Origin: Ornithinibacillus halotolerans
GTDB taxonomy: Bacteria > Bacillota > Bacilli > Bacillales > Amphibacillaceae
NCBI RefSeq assembly: GCF_014637405.1
Contig: NZ_BMEY01000001.1
Span: 186,001 to 250,000, forward strand
Reading direction: 5' to 3'
Length of the DNA stretch: 64,000 nucleotides
Shown piece by piece: positions 1 to 9,578 of this stretch. The notes beneath the pieces were generated by a model. It saw nothing but the letters and a program-made list of their open reading frames with translations. It did not search any database and was not told the origin of the DNA. How positions within the stretch are numbered: position 1 is the stretch's first letter; each line of letters opens with the position of its first letter. Made by a program: the position numbers and the translations under genes.

Positions 1-188
1 TAGGTAATTTGAATAGGCTGTTTATGCTGGTATGCCTCCATTAGGCGACTATTTATTAATTCCAATTCTTGCTCATCTAATAATGGTTTCTTTACTTTAG
101 TATCTTCGGTCCAAATTGATTTCAATAGTTCAACATGCTCCGGAAGCATTAATGATGTCCATTTAATGGAACCTCTGTCTTGTACCAT
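1..188 (-). CDS. YolD-like protein, N-terminal part (cut by window edge)
   Basis: The reverse strand opens with ATG at 188 behind a GGTGAG ribosome binding site and stays open to the window edge, giving about 62 residues that begin MVQDRGSIKWTSLMLPEHV. This opening (RGxIKWxSxMLPEHV) is the hallmark of the YolD-like family, small proteins usually encoded just upstream of a Y-family DNA polymerase (DinB/UvrX) in SOS-inducible units of Firmicutes. The C-terminus and any polymerase partner lie outside the window. A LexA box sits in its promoter, which fits the SOS role. The molecular function of YolD proteins is not well defined; the family call is from sequence, the damage-response role is inferred. 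Confidence 0.85.
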   Translation of the reverse strand, partial: MVQDRGSIKWTSLMLPEHVELLKSIWTEDTKVKKPLLDEQELELINSRLMEAYQHKQPIQIT

Positions 189-216
189 ATCTTTCTCACC
201 TCATATACATTATATA

Positions 217-230
217 CGAACATACGTTTG
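217..230. promoter_or_regulatory. LexA (DinR) SOS box in the yolD-like promoter
   Basis: CGAACATACGTTTG matches the Bacillus SOS operator CGAAC-RNRY-GTTYC at all but the last position. On the reverse strand it lies in the 18-bp spacer between a -35-like TTGAAT and a perfect -10 TATAAT, so bound LexA would block the promoter of the yolD-like gene directly. Confidence 0.8.
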
Positions 231-454
231 TTATTCAAGAGATTACGAATGACAAAATAAGGTGGATTCCAAACCAAAAACTGTCTCATTTCGTCATATT
301 TCGAACAATTGAGCAAGAAAGATGTTGTATCTTGCGGTTACCTGGGAAATAACAATAAAATCATTTCTTTATGTTGTTCGTTCGCCTACACTTTTCTATG
401 GGGAATACGTACAATAAACTAGAACTAATCAATAATGAAATGAGGGATTGTTCG

Positions 455-895
455 ATGCTATTCCCACAAGAAAGACGTTATAGAAACCAAATGCCAAGAA
501 ATGATTTTATGTTTCCAAATAGAGCAAATAGACAAATGCCACAAAGGAATAATCATATAACCGGAATGTTACAACAGTTTATGGGGCAACATCAAAACAT
601 GGGACAAATGGCTTCAAGAGGAGTTGAAGGTTTGTCAAAAACATTAAATGGCGTGCAACAAGTTCTTCGCGTAGTCGATACAGCAGCACCAATAGTAAAA
701 CAATATGGTCCTCTTGTAAGAAATTTACCTGCTATGTATCGATTGATGAAAGCATTTAAAAGTATGGAGACTACTGAAGAAGAAAGCACGAGTTTAGAGA
801 GCTTAGAATCGCTAACTAGTAGTACAGAATCTGAGGAAGAAATCCTTATTGATAGAACAAAAGACGGGCAATCTAGACCGAAATTATTTATATAA
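455..895 (+). CDS. YqfQ/VrrA-like protein
   Basis: Protein of 146 residues. I choose ATG 455 (MLFPQERRYRNQ) because a GAGGGA ribosome binding site lies just before it; an upstream in-frame start at 371 adds residues with no family look. The order is an Arg/Asn/Gln/Met-rich N-terminus (1-45), a predicted amphipathic region with AAPIVKQYGPLVRNLP (about 75-100), and a Ser/Glu-rich acidic tail. This composition matches YqfQ-like proteins of Bacillus (VrrA in B. anthracis), whose function is unknown. It lies 76 bp upstream of msrAB with no clear terminator between, so co-transcription is possible. Family call is moderate. Confidence 0.65.
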   Translation: MLFPQERRYRNQMPRNDFMFPNRANRQMPQRNNHITGMLQQFMGQHQNMGQMASRGVEGLSKTLNGVQQVLRVVDTAAPIVKQYGPLVRNLPAMYRLMKAFKSMETTEEESTSLESLESLTSSTESEEEILIDRTKDGQSRPKLFI

Positions 896-971
896 AAAAT
901 GCACCAGACTTGATTTTTCTCTGCAAAAGATAAAAAATGGATGATAGTAGGAATTGATGGAGGTAATAAAC

Positions 972-1925
972 ATGACAAAAACTTTTGAAAAAGCAACGTT
1001 TGCTGGTGGTTGCTTTTGGTGCATGGTCGAACCTTTTGATACTCGTCCAGGGGTCGAAAGTGTAATTTCTGGTTATACGGGTGGACATGTTGAAAACCCA
1101 ACCTATGAACAAGTATGCTCAAATACAACAGGACATGTAGAAGCAGTGCAGATTACGTTTGACCCAGACATTATGCCTTATGAACAGTTGCTCGAAACAT
1201 TTTGGCAACAAATCGATCCAACTGATCCAGGTGGACAATTTAATGATCGAGGCGAATCGTATGAAACAGCAATATTTTACCATAATGAAGAGCAAAAACT
1301 ACTTGCAGAGAAATCCAAGCAAGCATTACAAGATAGCGGAAAATTTAACAAGCCAATCGTAACCAAAATCCTCCCTGCGAAGCCTTTTTATGAAGCGGAA
1401 GAAAAACACCAAGACTATTATAAAAAACAGTCATTCCACTATCGCTTATATAAAAAAGGCTCAGGAAGGGAGGACTTTATTAAAAACAACTGGAAACTCG
1501 ATAAATCTGATTTAAAGCAAAAACTAACACCACTACAGTATCAGGTTACCCAAGAAAGCGGCACAGAACCTCCTTTTCAGAATGAATATTGGGATAATGA
1601 AGAAGATGGTATATATGTTGATATTGTTTCAGGTAAACCGTTATTTGCTTCCCTAGATCAATATGATGCTGGTTGTGGTTGGCCAAGTTTTACAAAGCCA
1701 ATTGACGCATATGAAATCGTTGAAGAACTCGATACAACACACGGTATGATCCGGACAGAAATCCGTAGTAGAACGGCAGATTCTCATTTAGGACATGTCT
1801 TTGAAGATGGACCGAAAGATCGTGGTGGACTCCGTTATTGTATGAATTCTGCCGCCATGCGCTTCATTCCAAAGGAAAAAATGGAAGAAGAAGGGTATGG
1901 ACATTTATTAAAATTATTTAATTAA
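972..1925 (+). CDS. msrAB: Bifunctional peptide methionine sulfoxide reductase MsrA/MsrB
   Basis: Fusion of 317 residues that repairs oxidised methionine: the MsrA half reduces the S-sulfoxide and the MsrB half the R-sulfoxide, using thioredoxin. The start is ATG 972 behind GGAGG. MsrA is residues 1 to about 155 with GCFWC, catalytic Cys14. MsrB is roughly 175-315 with the resolving-Cys motif CGWPSF and the catalytic RYCMNSA (Cys290). The MsrB half has none of the CxxC pairs that bind structural zinc, so it belongs to the zinc-free type. No signal peptide, so it is cytosolic. A 9-bp inverted repeat follows at 1924-1953 without a T-run. Confidence 0.95.
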   Translation: MTKTFEKATFAGGCFWCMVEPFDTRPGVESVISGYTGGHVENPTYEQVCSNTTGHVEAVQITFDPDIMPYEQLLETFWQQIDPTDPGGQFNDRGESYETAIFYHNEEQKLLAEKSKQALQDSGKFNKPIVTKILPAKPFYEAEEKHQDYYKKQSFHYRLYKKGSGREDFIKNNWKLDKSDLKQKLTPLQYQVTQESGTEPPFQNEYWDNEEDGIYVDIVSGKPLFASLDQYDAGCGWPSFTKPIDAYEIVEELDTTHGMIRTEIRSRTADSHLGHVFEDGPKDRGGLRYCMNSAAMRFIPKEKMEEEGYGHLLKLFN

Positions 1926-1980
1926 TAACATTCTTATTTACCATAATGTTATTATGTAAACTAAGGGGGATATACTAAAA

Positions 1981-2187
1981 ATGATGCATTTAAAATGGGA
2001 AAACAATCCAACAATTAAACAAATCAAATGTGTACATGCTAATGCGAAAAAGTTTGTCGTAGATAACAAACTTACACCAGGTAAAGTGTACGATGTAAAA
2101 AATGAAACAGATGAATTTTATTTTATTTTCGATGACAGTAATCGAATTGCTGGATTTAGAAAAGATTATTTTGAAGAGGTTAAATAA
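1981..2187 (+). CDS. Small conserved Bacillaceae protein (DUF6501-like)
   Basis: Protein of 68 residues with an AGGGGGA ribosome binding site 10 bp upstream of ATG 1981 (a second ATG follows at once). Features are a KxxKCVHANAKKFVVDN segment, then LTPGKVYDVKNET and IAGFRKDYFEEVK, as in a small Bacillus family I recall as DUF6501. The pattern suggests a compact beta-barrel-like fold. The function is unknown. It follows msrAB by 55 bp and may be read from the same promoter. Confidence 0.7.
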   Translation: MMHLKWENNPTIKQIKCVHANAKKFVVDNKLTPGKVYDVKNETDEFYFIFDDSNRIAGFRKDYFEEVK

Positions 2188-2220
2188 CTGATCTTATATT
2201 TTCAAAGAAACAAATAAGCA

Positions 2221-2382
2221 CCAAACTAGCCCTGGAATTATACATAGCCTCCTTGAAATAGGGAATGCTTTTTCTTCGTACGATGCATTACTATCTAAGG
2301 GTTCTATCCTATGGAAGAAAAGGCATCGGTAAGACTCCCTCGATGCACCTAGCGCAGTTTATATTTCCAGGGCTAGTATGGT
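2221..2382. repeat. Degenerate copy of the nested inverted-repeat element
   Basis: This fills most of the gene-free stretch 2188-2595. The ends form a long stem: ACCAAACTAGCCCTGG (2221-2236) against CCAGGGCTAGTATGGT (2367-2382), 15 of 16 paired. Inside, GGCATCGGTAAGACT at about 2320 and GCGCAGTTTATATTTCC at about 2352 correspond to GGCATCGGTGAGACC and GCGCAGTATATTTCC of the intact element at 50853-51094. The inner hairpins are decayed. Confidence 0.7.
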
Positions 2383-2583
2383 CATTCTACGTATTTTCAT
2401 CTTCTTCTATATAACTTAACACGTCTGCATATACCAAAAACATTATTTAATTTGTCGTAATATTGTGGTACAATTTTACTTATGACTACATACGAACAAA
2501 TACAAGCCTTCTAAACTTTCTTCAAATATATATTTCTACAACGCTATTCTAAAGAATTCAATTGATATAAGTACGATATATAG

Positions 2584-3966
<1,383 letters not shown>

Positions 3967-3999
3967 TATTACAGTGAGGACACTAAAATAGAAGATAAA

Positions 4000-4042
4000 A
4001 ATAGTGCTCAGTCATTCTTATATGATTGAGCACTATTTTTTT
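4000..4042 (+). terminator. Rho-independent terminator of gdhA
   Basis: AATAGTGCTCA and TGAGCACTATT form an 11-bp stem followed by a run of T, 34 bp after the gdhA stop. Confidence 0.85.
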
Positions 4043-4263
4043 AGCTTCATAATAATTTTTGAAGCAAAAAAGTATTAGAGCTAAAGAAATAATTTACTTT
4101 ACTATTATCATTTAGAATTATGACAAAATTATAGACAATAGTTCTAAAGTATATATTAATCGTTTATGCAAGCATATAATTGAAGTAGAACTACTAATCC
4201 ATTATTAAAACGTTAGAAATAAGTTTATACCTAACTATTATTTAAATTAAAGGAGGATATGTT

Positions 4264-5085
4264 ATGGAACCGAATAGGAAAGTTGCAATAGTTACAGGTG
4301 GTGCTTCTGGTATTGGAAAGGCGATCTGTCAAGAATTAGTAACGAACTATGTCTATGTTATTATTGCTGATATTAATGAGCAAGAAGGTAAAATAGTTGA
4401 AAAGGAACTTAATAAAAAAGATAAAATGGCCAGGTTTGTTCCTTTAGATGTCACTGACTATAAAGAGGTAGAATCTGTGGTTAATCAGATTTATTCTGAG
4501 TTTGGTAGACTGGATTATCTATTTAACAATGCTGGAATTGCTATGTACGGGGAAATGTATCATATGTCAGTAGAGGACTGGAAAGAAATAATCGATATAA
4601 ATGTATGGGGAGTGGTACATGGTACACAAATTGGATATAAGATAATGAAAGAACAAGGTTTCGGCCATATTGTAAATACAGCATCTGCAGCAGGACTTGG
4701 ACCCTCACCTATATCTTCAGCATACGCTACAACGAAACATGCCGTTGTTGGCTTAACAACTTCCCTTCATTATGAAGCAGAGGCATTTAATATTAAAGTA
4801 AGCACCCTTTGTCCCACATTCGTTGACACTCCTATTTTTGATAAAGCAAAAACAATAAAGATTGATAAGCTAATTTTAACAAACCAATTAAAAAAGCAAA
4901 AAATGATGTCCCCAGAAAAGCTTGCTAAAATAACGATCGCCGGAGTTCATAAAAACAAAGCGGTCATCTGCCCAATGCCCTTTCGTAAAACGATGGATAC
5001 CCTATTTAATATCATCCCTCCATTACACCGTTCCCTTATGAGAATGGTATGTAAAGTTAGCAGAAAAGCAAGTACACAAAAGTAA
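4264..5085 (+). CDS. SDR family NAD(P)-dependent oxidoreductase
   Basis: Protein of 273 residues, a classical short-chain dehydrogenase/reductase. It has the TGGASGIG cofactor loop near residue 11, the structural NNAG (NNAGIAMYG) near 90, the catalytic Ser in the NTASAAG strand and the YATTK motif with catalytic Tyr and Lys near 159. AAAGGAGG precedes ATG 4264. An acidic residue after the second strand (ADINE) suggests NAD(H). The long C-terminal part after residue 190 resembles SDRs acting on larger lipophilic substrates; the substrate cannot be told. It stands alone, with about 300 bp upstream and 180 bp downstream free of genes. Confidence 0.9.
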   Translation: MEPNRKVAIVTGGASGIGKAICQELVTNYVYVIIADINEQEGKIVEKELNKKDKMARFVPLDVTDYKEVESVVNQIYSEFGRLDYLFNNAGIAMYGEMYHMSVEDWKEIIDINVWGVVHGTQIGYKIMKEQGFGHIVNTASAAGLGPSPISSAYATTKHAVVGLTTSLHYEAEAFNIKVSTLCPTFVDTPIFDKAKTIKIDKLILTNQLKKQKMMSPEKLAKITIAGVHKNKAVICPMPFRKTMDTLFNIIPPLHRSLMRMVCKVSRKASTQK

Positions 5086-5266
5086 ATATCGTATTTTTAA
5101 TTTGCAAGGGTAGTAGTTTTTATTGAAATCATAACATTCTAATACATTTGAAAAATATGTTACTATAAATGTAATGACATAATTAGCTAGGTGATGAATG
5201 ATGATTTAGTATTACATTGGCAAAAAAACTTATAAATAGAAGTTAGATTAGAAGGGGAGAGAAGCA

Positions 5267-5755
5267 ATGAAATTTACAATTCGTAAAATGACCAACGATG
5301 ATGTAAAAAAAGTGCAAGCTGTTGCTAAACAAAGTTGGAATGCAACCTATGAAGGAATTATTCCAAACAATATTCAAGAAAACTTTTTAAAAGCCGCTTA
5401 TAGCGATGAAATGATGCAACGTCGGTTAGAAGGTTCATTTTTATTTGTTGTTGAAGTAGACCAAAACGTAGTAGGATTTGCTAATTTTTCACCAGTGAAA
5501 GAAGGTGGAGAAATTGAACTAGGAGCAATCTACCTTCTCCCAGAATACCAAGGTAAAGGCATAGGTTCAGCTTTATTAGAGACAGGCATTAATAAAATAA
5601 GTGGAATAAAAGACATCTACATAAACGTTGAAAAAGATAATCAAATAGGAAAAACATTTTACGAAGCAAAGGGATTTGAAGTAGTTAAAGAATTTGATGA
5701 TAATTTTGATGGTCATATCCTTAAGACGATAAGAATGGTACTGCATTTAGATTAA
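5267..5755 (+). CDS. GNAT family N-acetyltransferase
   Basis: Protein of 162 residues with one GNAT domain. The acetyl-CoA pyrophosphate loop is PEYQGKGIGSALLE near residues 95-108, preceded by the strand IELGAIYLL and followed by VEKDNQIGKTFYEAKGFE, the usual motif B with a Tyr acting on the thiolate. The N-terminus IRKMTNDDVKKVQAVAKQSWNATYEGI is typical of the RimI/PhnO-like group. AGAAGGGGAG precedes the ATG. The acceptor could be a small amine or a protein; nothing in the context decides it. Confidence 0.9.
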   Translation: MKFTIRKMTNDDVKKVQAVAKQSWNATYEGIIPNNIQENFLKAAYSDEMMQRRLEGSFLFVVEVDQNVVGFANFSPVKEGGEIELGAIYLLPEYQGKGIGSALLETGINKISGIKDIYINVEKDNQIGKTFYEAKGFEVVKEFDDNFDGHILKTIRMVLHLD

Positions 5756-5882
5756 TTACTTATGTGTTTTCTTTGTCACTACACTGCAGCCAATTCTGAG
5801 CAAGTGATATTAGGCGATAATTTTCTATCCTAACTGGGATATATATTAATTTTTGCTATGTTTACAACAAGGAGACAATAAG

Positions 5883-6620
5883 ATGTTATACAAGCTATCA
5901 GCCCATAATCATAAACAACCTTTTAAGGGGCCTTTCACCATTACCCGGGTTCAGACCACCGGAAATATTCTTCGGGATAAAGCAAAGGATACTGCTTTTG
6001 GCTCGTTGAGCTATATTGATCATGCTGTTATGAAAAAAGGCTTAACGATAAAAATGCATGAACATGTCAATGATGAGATTTTAAGCTATGTATGGAAAGG
6101 TAAGATGTATCATCGTGATTCAGCAGGCCTGGAAGTACCAATAACTCCGGGTAATTTAATGATGATGAATGCTGGGTCTAGCTTTTGGCATGAAGAAAAA
6201 GTAAAAGAAGATTATGTAGAAATGCTACAAATTTTCGTCCGCCCAAAATCAACAGATCTTGAACCTAATATACAATTTCATAAAAAGCCCATATCTAATA
6301 GCGATTGGTATTGGATGGTAGGACCTGAAGAAAGTAATGCTCCGCTTCATGTGAGGCAAAATATTTATATATATGATGCTCATCCAAAGCAAGGAGATAC
6401 ATTAGAAGTGCCTAGAAAAGAAGGATATCAGCCTTTTTTGTATGTTCTAAATGGCAAAATAACAGTGGGCGAGGAAGTAGTTGGAAAATATGAGGCAATA
6501 ACACACGATGAGAATAAACTGCCTAACGTTAATGTGGAAGAAAATACGACTATCGTATTATTTTTAGTTGATATGGATGCCTCAATGTCGCTCACGGGGA
6601 CAATCAGTGGGAGGTCTTAA
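5883..6620 (+). CDS. Pirin family cupin protein
   Basis: Protein of 245 residues starting at ATG 5883 behind AAGGAG; an in-frame start 30 bp earlier has no ribosome binding site. Two cupin domains as in pirins. The N-terminal domain keeps the metal ligands: MHEHVNDE (two His, near residues 60-62) and FWHEEK (His and Glu, near 103-105). Bacterial pirins such as YhhW bind Fe or Ni/Cu and some show quercetin 2,3-dioxygenase activity; the physiological role is mostly unknown. The C-terminal domain lacks obvious ligands, as usual. Cytosolic, single gene. Confidence 0.88.
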   Translation: MLYKLSAHNHKQPFKGPFTITRVQTTGNILRDKAKDTAFGSLSYIDHAVMKKGLTIKMHEHVNDEILSYVWKGKMYHRDSAGLEVPITPGNLMMMNAGSSFWHEEKVKEDYVEMLQIFVRPKSTDLEPNIQFHKKPISNSDWYWMVGPEESNAPLHVRQNIYIYDAHPKQGDTLEVPRKEGYQPFLYVLNGKITVGEEVVGKYEAITHDENKLPNVNVEENTTIVLFLVDMDASMSLTGTISGRS

Positions 6621-6745
6621 GATAAAAAATATAACTCACCCTCTACCTTTATTATACCATATATTTTTCTCATTTTTCAGTCTTTTTATTCATCTTTATC
6701 TCCCGTACACTAGACAATGAGTATGTAAAACAAAGGGGGATACCT

Positions 6746-7786
6746 ATGCAACTTGAGCAAAAACATGGCTTATCAGAAATGAATCACGAGATGCGAGAAG
6801 AAGTAATTAACCACATGGTCCAATTAGTAAAAAACTCCTATGTTTTCCCAGAAGTAGCAAACACTATTAGCGAAAGAATACTTTTAAAATTGAGTAACAA
6901 AGCATACGATTCCCTTCATGATCCTCATCAGTTTAGTAAGGTCATCACGGCCGACTTACAAGATATTAGTAACGATAAACACCTCGGCTTAAAATACCAT
7001 CCCAGTCCTATCAGTCAAAACGACAGCGATAAGAAAAAAGCAGCAACCAATAGAAAACGACTATTACGTTTAGCGAACTTTGGTTTTGAAAAAGTAGAAC
7101 GACTTCCTGGCAATATTGGCTATCATAAAACATTAAAATTCTTTGAACCAGAACTTGCAGGGGAACTTGCTATCGCCTCATTGAATTATTTAGCAAATAC
7201 AAACGCCATTATCTTTGATCTACGGGACAATAGTGGTGGAGATGCTGGCATGGTCGCCTTGATTTGTAGTTATTTATTGGAAGGAAGAGTCCATTTAAAT
7301 AATTTTCACTGGAGAAAAAATAATCGAGTAGAGCAAATTTGGACGAATTCCCATATTCAAGGTCCATCGTTAAGAGAAAAAGATGTGTACATATTAACAA
7401 GTCAACGTACTTTCTCAGGTGCAGAGGATTTCGCCTATACGTTACAAAATCTTAATCGGGCAACTTTAATAGGAGAAAAGACAAAAGGTGGCGCACATCC
7501 AGGAGGTTTCCAGCCTATAAATGCGTATTTTTCTGTAAATATCCCAATTGGTAGAGCCGTTAATCCAATCACCAATGATAATTGGGAAGGTTGTGGTGTT
7601 ACTCCTCATCTCGAGGTAGCAGAAGAACATGCTTTGCTTGTTGCCCAATATCTCTGTTTAACGAAGCTGATAGAAACAAATAAAGATCGAGATATTATGC
7701 AAAATACTTGGATGACTTTAAAAGAAAAATTAGAAGTAGAATTAAAGGATGTAGGTATTCATAAAGAAGACATTCGGTTGAATTAA
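6746..7786 (+). CDS. S41 family peptidase
   Basis: Protein of 346 residues. An N-terminal helical region (1-80, as in the IRBP/tricorn-core type) is followed by the S41 protease core: FDLRDNSGGDAGMV near 160, the nucleophile loop TFSGAEDFAY near 223, and IGEKTKGGAHPGG near 245. There is no signal peptide, no transmembrane segment and no PDZ domain, so unlike CtpA/CtpB it should act in the cytosol or be released in another way. AAAGGGGG precedes the ATG. The substrate is unknown. It shares a terminator with the convergent M14 peptidase gene. Confidence 0.88.
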   Translation: MQLEQKHGLSEMNHEMREEVINHMVQLVKNSYVFPEVANTISERILLKLSNKAYDSLHDPHQFSKVITADLQDISNDKHLGLKYHPSPISQNDSDKKKAATNRKRLLRLANFGFEKVERLPGNIGYHKTLKFFEPELAGELAIASLNYLANTNAIIFDLRDNSGGDAGMVALICSYLLEGRVHLNNFHWRKNNRVEQIWTNSHIQGPSLREKDVYILTSQRTFSGAEDFAYTLQNLNRATLIGEKTKGGAHPGGFQPINAYFSVNIPIGRAVNPITNDNWEGCGVTPHLEVAEEHALLVAQYLCLTKLIETNKDRDIMQNTWMTLKEKLEVELKDVGIHKEDIRLN

Positions 7787-7795
7787 CCAATATAA

Positions 7796-7840
7796 AAGTA
7801 TGGTGGTAAATTTACGTAAATTACCACCATACTTTTTTTA
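7796..7840. terminator. Bidirectional terminator between S41 and M14 peptidase genes
   Basis: AAAGTATGGTGGTAA pairs with TTACCACCATACTTT (15 bp), with T-runs on both strands, in the 54-bp convergent gap. Confidence 0.9.
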
Positions 7841-9031
7841 TTACATATACAAATTAGCCAGCATAATCCCTAATGTTTCTTCATAAATCTCATTAAATTG
7901 TGTGATTGGAAGTGGATTAATCCCGGTTCCCAGTTCCACTGTATAGCCCGGTCTTCGATACACTTGTATAAACCAATCTTTAAATCCAGCATAACTATCG
8001 ATAAAGCGAACTGGGCGATATCCGCTTACACGTGCATATTCATTTACAATTGTTTCCGCTTCCGCTGGTTCTAATCCTTCATACCCCCAATATATGACTT
8101 CTCCTTGCGTATGAAAAGCATTCATCCGACGAAAATCCCGATTCCCTGTTAACTCCGCCATTGCAACTGCTTCTGGTTCTGTAAGCGGAGCATAACCTGG
8201 AAAATCGCGAGGCTCAGGAGTGGATGGCTTTCTTTCCGCTTCAATCTCCCAGTTTGCAGGATATTGATTATTTAAGTCAACACCGCGAATATTTGCTTTC
8301 CAGTTGGAGAAATCAGGATTGTTATTATTGATAGCTAATACTTCTTCTTGATATGCAACTGCTGCTTGTGCACCACTAATAACTAGATCAACGCCATCTG
8401 GATTAACCATTGGCACAGCAGATAATAAGGTTTGCATGAAATAAGGCATCATATATAGACCACGAATTGCTTGATGATTCGTAAGAGACAATGCATATTG
8501 GTTAATAAAACGCATAATTACAGGTGTTGTGATCCATTCATTTGCATGAAAAGACCCATTCATATGAACCTGTTTATTACCAATACCTATTTGAAGTTCA
8601 ATCAAGTCTTTTCCTAAAACAGAACTACCGATGTTATTTTTCTTAATAAACGGATAAATATGGACTAGTCTATTAATATCTCGCACCATTTTTTCATACG
8701 TATAATTTGACGGGGCTGTTACGACAATATTTTGAACACGCATTGGTAGCAAAATAATCTGTCCGACTTGAAGATTATTTGGTTGTATTCCAGCGTTCGT
8801 TCTGACAATCGCATCTACAGTTATTTGATTATTGGCAGCTACTTTCCATAACGTGTCATTTGGCCGTACACGATAATTTTCAGTTACGTAACCTGGTATT
8901 TGTATTGGTTGCCCAATTTTTAATTGTGAAGGGGAGACAGTAGGGTTTGATTGGATTATTAATTCTAATGGAACATTAAATAATTGACTATAAAACCATA
9001 ACGAATCACCACTACGTACATAAACTTCCAT
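7841..9031 (-). CDS. LysM-M14 gamma-D-glutamyl-diamino acid endopeptidase
   Basis: Protein of 396 residues. Two LysM domains (about 1-46 and 50-96: VRSGDSLWFYSQ and VRPNDTLWKVAA) bind peptidoglycan; an M14 zinc carboxypeptidase domain follows. Zinc ligands are His and Glu of SFHANEW near 180 and His of AFHTQGE near 305; the catalytic Glu is in YTVELGTG near 365. The layout is that of endopeptidase I of Lysinibacillus sphaericus and YqgT of B. subtilis, which cut the gamma-D-Glu-meso-DAP bond in muropeptides, often in spores. No signal peptide is visible, also as in those proteins. GGAG lies 7 bp before the ATG. Confidence 0.92.
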   Translation of the reverse strand: MEVYVRSGDSLWFYSQLFNVPLELIIQSNPTVSPSQLKIGQPIQIPGYVTENYRVRPNDTLWKVAANNQITVDAIVRTNAGIQPNNLQVGQIILLPMRVQNIVVTAPSNYTYEKMVRDINRLVHIYPFIKKNNIGSSVLGKDLIELQIGIGNKQVHMNGSFHANEWITTPVIMRFINQYALSLTNHQAIRGLYMMPYFMQTLLSAVPMVNPDGVDLVISGAQAAVAYQEEVLAINNNNPDFSNWKANIRGVDLNNQYPANWEIEAERKPSTPEPRDFPGYAPLTEPEAVAMAELTGNRDFRRMNAFHTQGEVIYWGYEGLEPAEAETIVNEYARVSGYRPVRFIDSYAGFKDWFIQVYRRPGYTVELGTGINPLPITQFNEIYEETLGIMLANLYM

Positions 9032-9189
9032 ACAATCGCTCCTTTAAATCTTCTAGGTCATCGTATGAAAAAAGTGAAAAAAGGTGATTCTATTAGTAAT
9101 TGCTTGAACAAATTTTCACTGTTATGTAGTATAATTACTATATTATGGCATGATATCCAGGTATTATATTGCAAAGAGGAGGGTTACAG

Positions 9190-9429
9190 GTGGCATTTGT
9201 TATTACATCACCTTGTAAAACAGAGAAAGCAGGAGAATGTGTAGAAGTTTGTCCTGTTGATTGTATTGAAGAAGGGGAAGATATGTTTTATATAGATCCG
9301 GATATTTGTATTGATTGTGGTGCTTGTGAAGCAGTTTGTCCGGTAGAAGCTATTTTCATGGAAGATGAAGTTCCTGAAGACGAAAATGAATATATCTTAT
9401 TGAACCGTAAGTTCTTTGAAGATAGATAA
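9190..9429 (+). CDS. 7Fe ferredoxin (3Fe-4S plus 4Fe-4S)
   Basis: Protein of 79 residues. The start is GTG 9190, set by AAAGAGGAGGG at 9173-9183. Cysteines at 9, 17, 21, 25, 40, 43, 46 and 50 reproduce, shifted by one, the pattern of Azotobacter ferredoxin I. So Cys9, 17 and 50 should hold a 3Fe-4S cluster, Cys21, 40, 43 and 46 a 4Fe-4S cluster, and Cys25 be the free one. The acidic C-terminus fits an electron carrier. It lies upstream of an FAD/Rieske oxidoreductase, but a terminator separates them. Confidence 0.93.
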   Translation: MAFVITSPCKTEKAGECVEVCPVDCIEEGEDMFYIDPDICIDCGACEAVCPVEAIFMEDEVPEDENEYILLNRKFFEDR

Positions 9430-9436
9430 TGAATTA

Positions 9437-9464
9437 AACCGCTTATATATGAGCGGTTTTTTTA
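9437..9464 (+). terminator. Terminator of the ferredoxin gene
   Basis: AACCGCTTATATATGAGCGGTT is a hairpin with a seven-T tail directly after the stop. Confidence 0.9.
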
Positions 9465-9578
9465 TTTATAATCATGTGCATACCAAATAATTCCTTTAAT
9501 ATTGGAGATACTGTTTACTATTAGTACCATATTGACATGTTAAGTTTAACTATGCAGGACACAAAGGAGTGATTTCTA

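Noticed and set aside
1924-1953. AATAACATT/AATGTTATT hairpin after msrAB as a terminator
   Set aside because: The stem is AT-only and no T-run follows; it may just be chance or a weak operator, so it is not listed.
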